Origin: G039029935 sp039029935 | GTDB lineage: Bacteria; Chloroflexota; Anaerolineae; Caldilineales; Caldilineaceae | Length of the DNA: 17,745 nucleotides | Direction of reading: 5' to 3' | NCBI GenBank assembly: GCA_039029935.1 | Contig: JBCCFC010000099.1 | Span: 1-17,745, forward strand | In this document: piece by piece, positions 14,146 to 17,745 of the stretch | Layout of the letters: the number at the start of each line of letters is the position of its first letter | Numbering within the stretch: the first letter of the stretch is position 1 | Position numbers and translations under genes: made by a program | The notes under the pieces: model-generated | The model's input: the letters and a program-made list of their open reading frames with translations, nothing else | The model's database searches: none | What the model was told of the DNA's origin: nothing

Positions 14146-15960
14146 TTACTTAACGACTTTAATCTCATTCATGGGAATCCGAACACAGAATGTGCTCCCA
14201 ACACTTTCTTGGCTTTTGACAGCAATCGCCCCGCCGTGCATCTCAACGGCTCGTTTTGTAATAGATAACCCCAAACCAGTCCCCTGAATATTGCCGACAT
14301 TGGTGGCGCGGTGGAATGGCTCAAACAATCGTTCTCGATCCGCTATGGGGATGCCAATGCCTTCATCCTGAACCAAAAATGTGATTGACTCTGTTGTCGG
14401 TGAATTCAGCCCATTGTTATCGCATTGTTCGACCGAAATTTGGAGTAAAATGGTACTCCCCTTGCGCGAATACTTTGCGGCGTTAGAGAGTAAATTATTG
14501 AGGATTTGCCGGCAAAGTCTTCGATCAAGGTGTACCATCCGATCCCCCTGGGGATGGTCTTTTTCTAACTCATAATGAGAATGAAGATAGGCAAAATCCT
14601 GAGAGATTTCATCAATAAATAGACTGAGACTAAATGTTTCGCGCTGTAGCTTTAGTGTCCCCGAATCCATGTAACCAATGGTCAAGGCATCGTCAATCAA
14701 CGATGTCATGTGCGCTATCTGGGTCGAAATACGTTTAAAGCGTTTTGCACGTTGGGCTTCATGTAGCTGATCAAAATTTCGATCCAACATTTGTGATGAC
14801 GCATAAATGGTTGCCAAAGGTGTGCGAAACTCATGCGAAATCATCGAGATAAATCGCGATTTGAGTACATTGAGTTCCTGCGCTTCTTCCAACGCAAGAC
14901 GGAGTTCACGCTCGACCTGCTTGCGTTGGTTGATTTCTATGGCACAGCCAACAATGGCAACAGGCGTTCCCTGTTCATTGGCGACCATTGAGATAGATGA
15001 ATCCAACCAGAGCAGAGAGCCATCTTTGCATGTAAATTGCTGCTCTCCTTGCCAATATCCAGCACTGTTGAGCGCAGCTTGAATTTCGGCGAATTGATCT
15101 TCGGGTTGTCCCATTAGCTCATTAAAATTACGAAAAATTGCTTCCTCTTTGGTATACCCATGTATTTGCTCGGCACCATCTCCCCAATAAATAATCGTGT
15201 TGTTCATATCGCTGGCGATAATTGACGCGGTTACGCTATTTAATAGATGCGACTGAAAAAGCAATTTTTCCTGAGCGTGTTGCTGTTGTTTTTGTGAGCG
15301 GTGTAACTCGTCCACATAGGTCTGTAGCTGTACTTGTTGTTCGCGTAGTGCGTGGTTGGCTTGTTGCAGCGATGTATGGGCATTGCGAAAATTATAGGAC
15401 ATGATGTAGGCAACGCCTGCACTCATCATCAAAATCATAATATCGAAAAGAATGCTTTCGGTTATATACTTCTCCAAATCCATCAATATGCCTGGTTCAT
15501 TTCGACCCGTAAAAACCAGAACTATCGCAAAGATAATCGTCGTAGAGAACATGTACAGACCCCATCGGGGTTTGATCAAAAGCGCAGAGACTAAAATAAT
15601 AATGTTAAAGAATCGAAAAGAGGGGACATATAATCCACCGCGCATCCAGACGGCAATCGCAAGTGCAAGCCATGCCGAACAGAGCAACACAATGGCACTT
15701 AATTCAATCCGTTTATGATAGGCCAATAAAATTGAGCAGATTGTGGTTGTGCCAAAGAAATAGATGGCAATATTGGTAATCGGAACATCCAAATCATATA
15801 GATTGACCAATATTGCAATGCTGATCAGCGATGTGCCAGATAGGATGTGGCTAAACCAAAGATTGACAGCAATGGTATTTTGCCAGAAGTCTCTGAACAC
15901 AGGTTTATAGATTAAATATTGTCCAAGTTCAACAATAAAATTGAGATTTAGATACCTCAC
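14146..15960 (-). CDS. Membrane PAS-domain sensor histidine kinase
   Basis: 604 residues with a GTG start at 15960, supported by AGGA 6 nt upstream; no in-frame ATG lies near. About six membrane segments fall between residues 38 and 190 with short loops, followed by a coiled-coil stretch (about 195-232, rich in Gln). Then a PAS domain (about 235-350: ASIIASDMNNTIIYWG, ending EINQRKQVE), HisKA with H376 (SMISHEFRTPL), and HATPase with N493 (LLSNAAKYS), DEGIGIP and QGTGLGLSI. The sensor part lacks a large extracytoplasmic domain, so the signal may be membrane-borne or sensed by PAS. It is a close paralogue of the next gene upstream, from which it is separated by 173 bp, and it precedes the soluble REC-kinase on the same strand. 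No DNA-binding regulator is adjacent. Confidence 0.94.
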   Translation of the reverse strand: MRYLNLNFIVELGQYLIYKPVFRDFWQNTIAVNLWFSHILSGTSLISIAILVNLYDLDVPITNIAIYFFGTTTICSILLAYHKRIELSAIVLLCSAWLALAIAVWMRGGLYVPSFRFFNIIILVSALLIKPRWGLYMFSTTIIFAIVLVFTGRNEPGILMDLEKYITESILFDIMILMMSAGVAYIMSYNFRNAHTSLQQANHALREQQVQLQTYVDELHRSQKQQQHAQEKLLFQSHLLNSVTASIIASDMNNTIIYWGDGAEQIHGYTKEEAIFRNFNELMGQPEDQFAEIQAALNSAGYWQGEQQFTCKDGSLLWLDSSISMVANEQGTPVAIVGCAIEINQRKQVERELRLALEEAQELNVLKSRFISMISHEFRTPLATIYASSQMLDRNFDQLHEAQRAKRFKRISTQIAHMTSLIDDALTIGYMDSGTLKLQRETFSLSLFIDEISQDFAYLHSHYELEKDHPQGDRMVHLDRRLCRQILNNLLSNAAKYSRKGSTILLQISVEQCDNNGLNSPTTESITFLVQDEGIGIPIADRERLFEPFHRATNVGNIQGTGLGLSITKRAVEMHGGAIAVKSQESVGSTFCVRIPMNEIKVVK

Positions 15961-15964
15961 ACCG

Positions 15965-15970
15965 TTTCCT
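15965..15970 (-). promoter_or_regulatory. Ribosome binding site AGGAAA for the GTG-started kinase
   Basis: The minus strand reads AGGAAACGGT directly before GTG at 15960, so AGGA is 6 nt from the start. This supports the non-ATG start. Confidence 0.6.
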
Positions 15971-15981
15971 ATCTAGTAAAC

Positions 15982-16067
15982 AATTTGAAAATTGCAGGAA
16001 TGGAAATTTGAAAATAGACAACGGCGTCGTTTTCAATTCTTTCAACTTTCAATTACCCATTTTCAAT
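15982..16067. repeat. AT-rich short repeats between the two kinases
   Basis: AATTTGAAAAT occurs twice (15982-15992 and 16005-16015). TTTCAAT/TTTCAAC occurs at 16031, 16040, 16047 and 16061, the last three at multiples of 7 bp. They look like a degenerate heptamer array in the gap between the kinase genes. Confidence 0.6.
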
Positions 16068-16133
16068 TTTTATGATTAGCATTGCGAGAGAAATAGCGTT
16101 ACTTGACTCAGCATAAATCGAAAAGTCTTGATT

Positions 16134-17745
16134 TTATACTTTTGTGTCTTCCTCTTCATCGTAACGTGTCGGGATCTTCACATAGAAGGTGGTCCCACAG
16201 TCCTCTTGGCTTGCAACATGGATGGTCCCGTTCAAAAGTTCTGTGGCCCGTTTTGTAATAGATAAGCCAAGCCCTGTTCCCTGAATATTGCCAACATTTC
16301 CAGCACGGTGAAATGGTTCAAACAGCCGCTCCTGATCCTGAGCAGGAATCCCGATACCCGTATCTCGAACCATGAGTGTCATCACTTTCTTTGGGCATGT
16401 ATGGGAGGCTACTCCTGGCACTGTTTCTGTTTCTGGCCCAGTCTCACCCATTTCCATATGGACATGCAAAGAGACAACACTTCCCTCTGCTGAATACTTG
16501 GCGGCATTGGCTAATAAGTTGCTCAAAATTTGCCCACAAAGTTTCCGATCAAGATACACAGTGCGCTCAATTTCTTTAAGGTCGGTTTGCAGCTCATATG
16601 TCGGATAGATTTGCTGAAAATCTTGGCAAATTTCTTGTATAAATGCATCTAAATAAAAGTCTTCACAGGAAATTTTAAGTTTACTAGATTCCATATAGCC
16701 GATGGTCAGTGCCTCATCAATCAGGGATGTCATATGCGAAATCTGTGTAGAAATCCGGTCAAAGCGCTTTGTTCGTTGTTGTTCACTCAATCGTGTAAAA
16801 TTGCGATGTAACATTTGTGTCGATGCATAGATGGTTGCAAGTGGTGTCCGGAATTCATGCGATATCATAGAAACAAAACGAGATTTCAGCCCATTTAGTT
16901 CTTGTTCAAGCTCAAGTGCCATGCGCAGTTCATGTTCGGCTTGCTTGCGTTGATTGATATCAATACTACAGCTTATAATGGCAAATGGCTCTTTATTTTC
17001 GTCAGAGACGGTTGAAATCGTTGAGTCCATCCAAACAACTGAGCCGTTGTTATGCGTAAAACATTGCTCTCCATGCCAGCTTCCTTTTTCATATAAAGAC
17101 GTTTGGATTTCGGCAAGTTGTTCCTTTGATTGCCCAGTTATATCCCCCAAATCTTGAAAAATTACATCTTCTTTGGCATAGCCGTGAATTTGCTCGGCTC
17201 CCCGTCCCCAGTAGATAATTTTGTTGTCCATGTCGCTAGCAATAATGGACGCCGTGGCGCTGTTGAGCAGATGGGATTGTAATTTCAGTTTGTGTTGAGA
17301 TTTCTGTTGTTGCTTCTGTGCCAACTTTAAGTCATGAATCGATTGTTGCAGTTGACTCTGTTGCCGTCGTAACGTTTGGTTCACTTCGGTGAGGGAATCA
17401 TAAGCCTGTTTGAAGTTTGTAGACATCATATAGGTGATAAACGTTGTCATGAACAAAATAACAAAATCGAATAATACGCTCTCAGTAATGTATTCATACA
17501 CAAAAACAGATGAAACAGCCATATTTGACTCATAAACCAACAGGAAAATGGCAAACCCGCTAGTCAAACAAAGCATGTAAATGCTCCACCGAGGCTTGAT
17601 TAGGAGGGCAGATGCAAGAATAATAATATTAAAGAACCGAAATGCGGGTACATAGAGTCCGCCGCGTACCCACACCGCAACCGCAAGCACAAACCAAGTG
17701 GAACAAAGGAGCGTGATGGCACTTAATTCTATTTTTTTGTTATAA
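16134..17745 (-). CDS. Membrane PAS-domain sensor histidine kinase, paralogue, 5' end outside the window
   Basis: 536 residues are visible. The reading frame stays open to the right edge and the residues there (YNKKIELSAITLLCS) match residues 81-95 of the neighbouring kinase (YHKRIELSAIVLLCS). The true start is therefore beyond the window; the internal GTG at 17690 is not the start. Membrane segments, Gln-rich coiled coil, PAS domain (ASIIASDMDNKIIYWG), HisKA (SMISHEFRTPL, His codon 16857-16859), N-box LLANAAKYS, DTGIGIP and QGTGLGLSI all line up with the paralogue. Between the N-box and DTGIGIP it carries an acidic, Thr/Glu-rich stretch (MGETGPETETVPG) unlike the paralogue, and it ends in a charged tail (RYDEEEDTKV). 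The pair clearly arose by tandem duplication. Their sensor parts have diverged less than expected for different ligands, so related signals are likely. Confidence 0.94.
   Translation of the reverse strand, partial: YNKKIELSAITLLCSTWFVLAVAVWVRGGLYVPAFRFFNIIILASALLIKPRWSIYMLCLTSGFAIFLLVYESNMAVSSVFVYEYITESVLFDFVILFMTTFITYMMSTNFKQAYDSLTEVNQTLRRQQSQLQQSIHDLKLAQKQQQKSQHKLKLQSHLLNSATASIIASDMDNKIIYWGRGAEQIHGYAKEDVIFQDLGDITGQSKEQLAEIQTSLYEKGSWHGEQCFTHNNGSVVWMDSTISTVSDENKEPFAIISCSIDINQRKQAEHELRMALELEQELNGLKSRFVSMISHEFRTPLATIYASTQMLHRNFTRLSEQQRTKRFDRISTQISHMTSLIDEALTIGYMESSKLKISCEDFYLDAFIQEICQDFQQIYPTYELQTDLKEIERTVYLDRKLCGQILSNLLANAAKYSAEGSVVSLHVHMEMGETGPETETVPGVASHTCPKKVMTLMVRDTGIGIPAQDQERLFEPFHRAGNVGNIQGTGLGLSITKRATELLNGTIHVASQEDCGTTFYVKIPTRYDEEEDTKV

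Noticed and set aside
17688..17690. GTG as the start of the right-hand kinase
   Set aside because: The frame remains open to the window edge and the upstream residues align with the paralogue, so the gene is cut by the window.

Overview
The window looks like accessory-rich chromosome of a free-living bacterium. Large STAND NTPase/TPR proteins, an AAA-ATPase with a PD-(D/E)XK nuclease end, PAS-type multi-pass histidine kinases and many palindromic intergenic repeats would fit a Chloroflexota (Anaerolineae-like) genome. That placement is an inference from gene style only; no rRNA or tRNA is present to confirm it. All protein genes are on the minus strand except one racemase.

Region 1 (about 1-9000) is the most interesting part. 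Read in the direction of transcription (right to left) it holds: an AAA-ATPase/PD-(D/E)XK protein (8982-7225); a very long perfect hairpin (7164-7224); a 273-residue helical-repeat protein (7128-6307); a 1547-residue STAND (NB-ARC-like) NTPase with 14 TPR-like repeats of exactly 120 bp (6305-1662), whose ATG lies one base after the previous stop; a DUF3800 protein with its own apparently leaderless promoter (1580-864); and a 187-residue small protein (635-72). The STAND protein shares its N-terminal helical module with the gene just upstream. It also shares a short, strongly conserved motif (core NSA-V/I-GDNA) with the small 187-residue protein. This is the layout expected of a sensor/adaptor/effector conflict system with homotypic interaction modules. 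A plus-strand small RNA of about 175 nt, with a sigma70-type promoter and a bidirectional terminator, is predicted at about 693-869 between the last two genes.

Region 2 (about 9000-12170) has a repeat field (three 81-bp units, each with two hairpins, then a 22-bp hairpin that probably terminates transcription). It is followed by a lone molybdenum-binding subunit of the xanthine dehydrogenase family with no FeS or FAD partner in view, and a 484-bp upstream region with a folded dispersed repeat, a 15-bp dyad and a candidate promoter.

Region 3 (12168-17745) has an aspartate/glutamate racemase family gene convergent with a signalling cluster. The cluster comprises a REC-HisKA-HATPase protein, a six-TM PAS histidine kinase with a GTG start, and a close paralogue of that kinase that runs off the right edge. 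Short tandem repeats (7-8 bp units) sit on or next to the stop codons of three genes. A second copy of the dispersed three-stem repeat, in opposite orientation, lies between the first two signalling genes.
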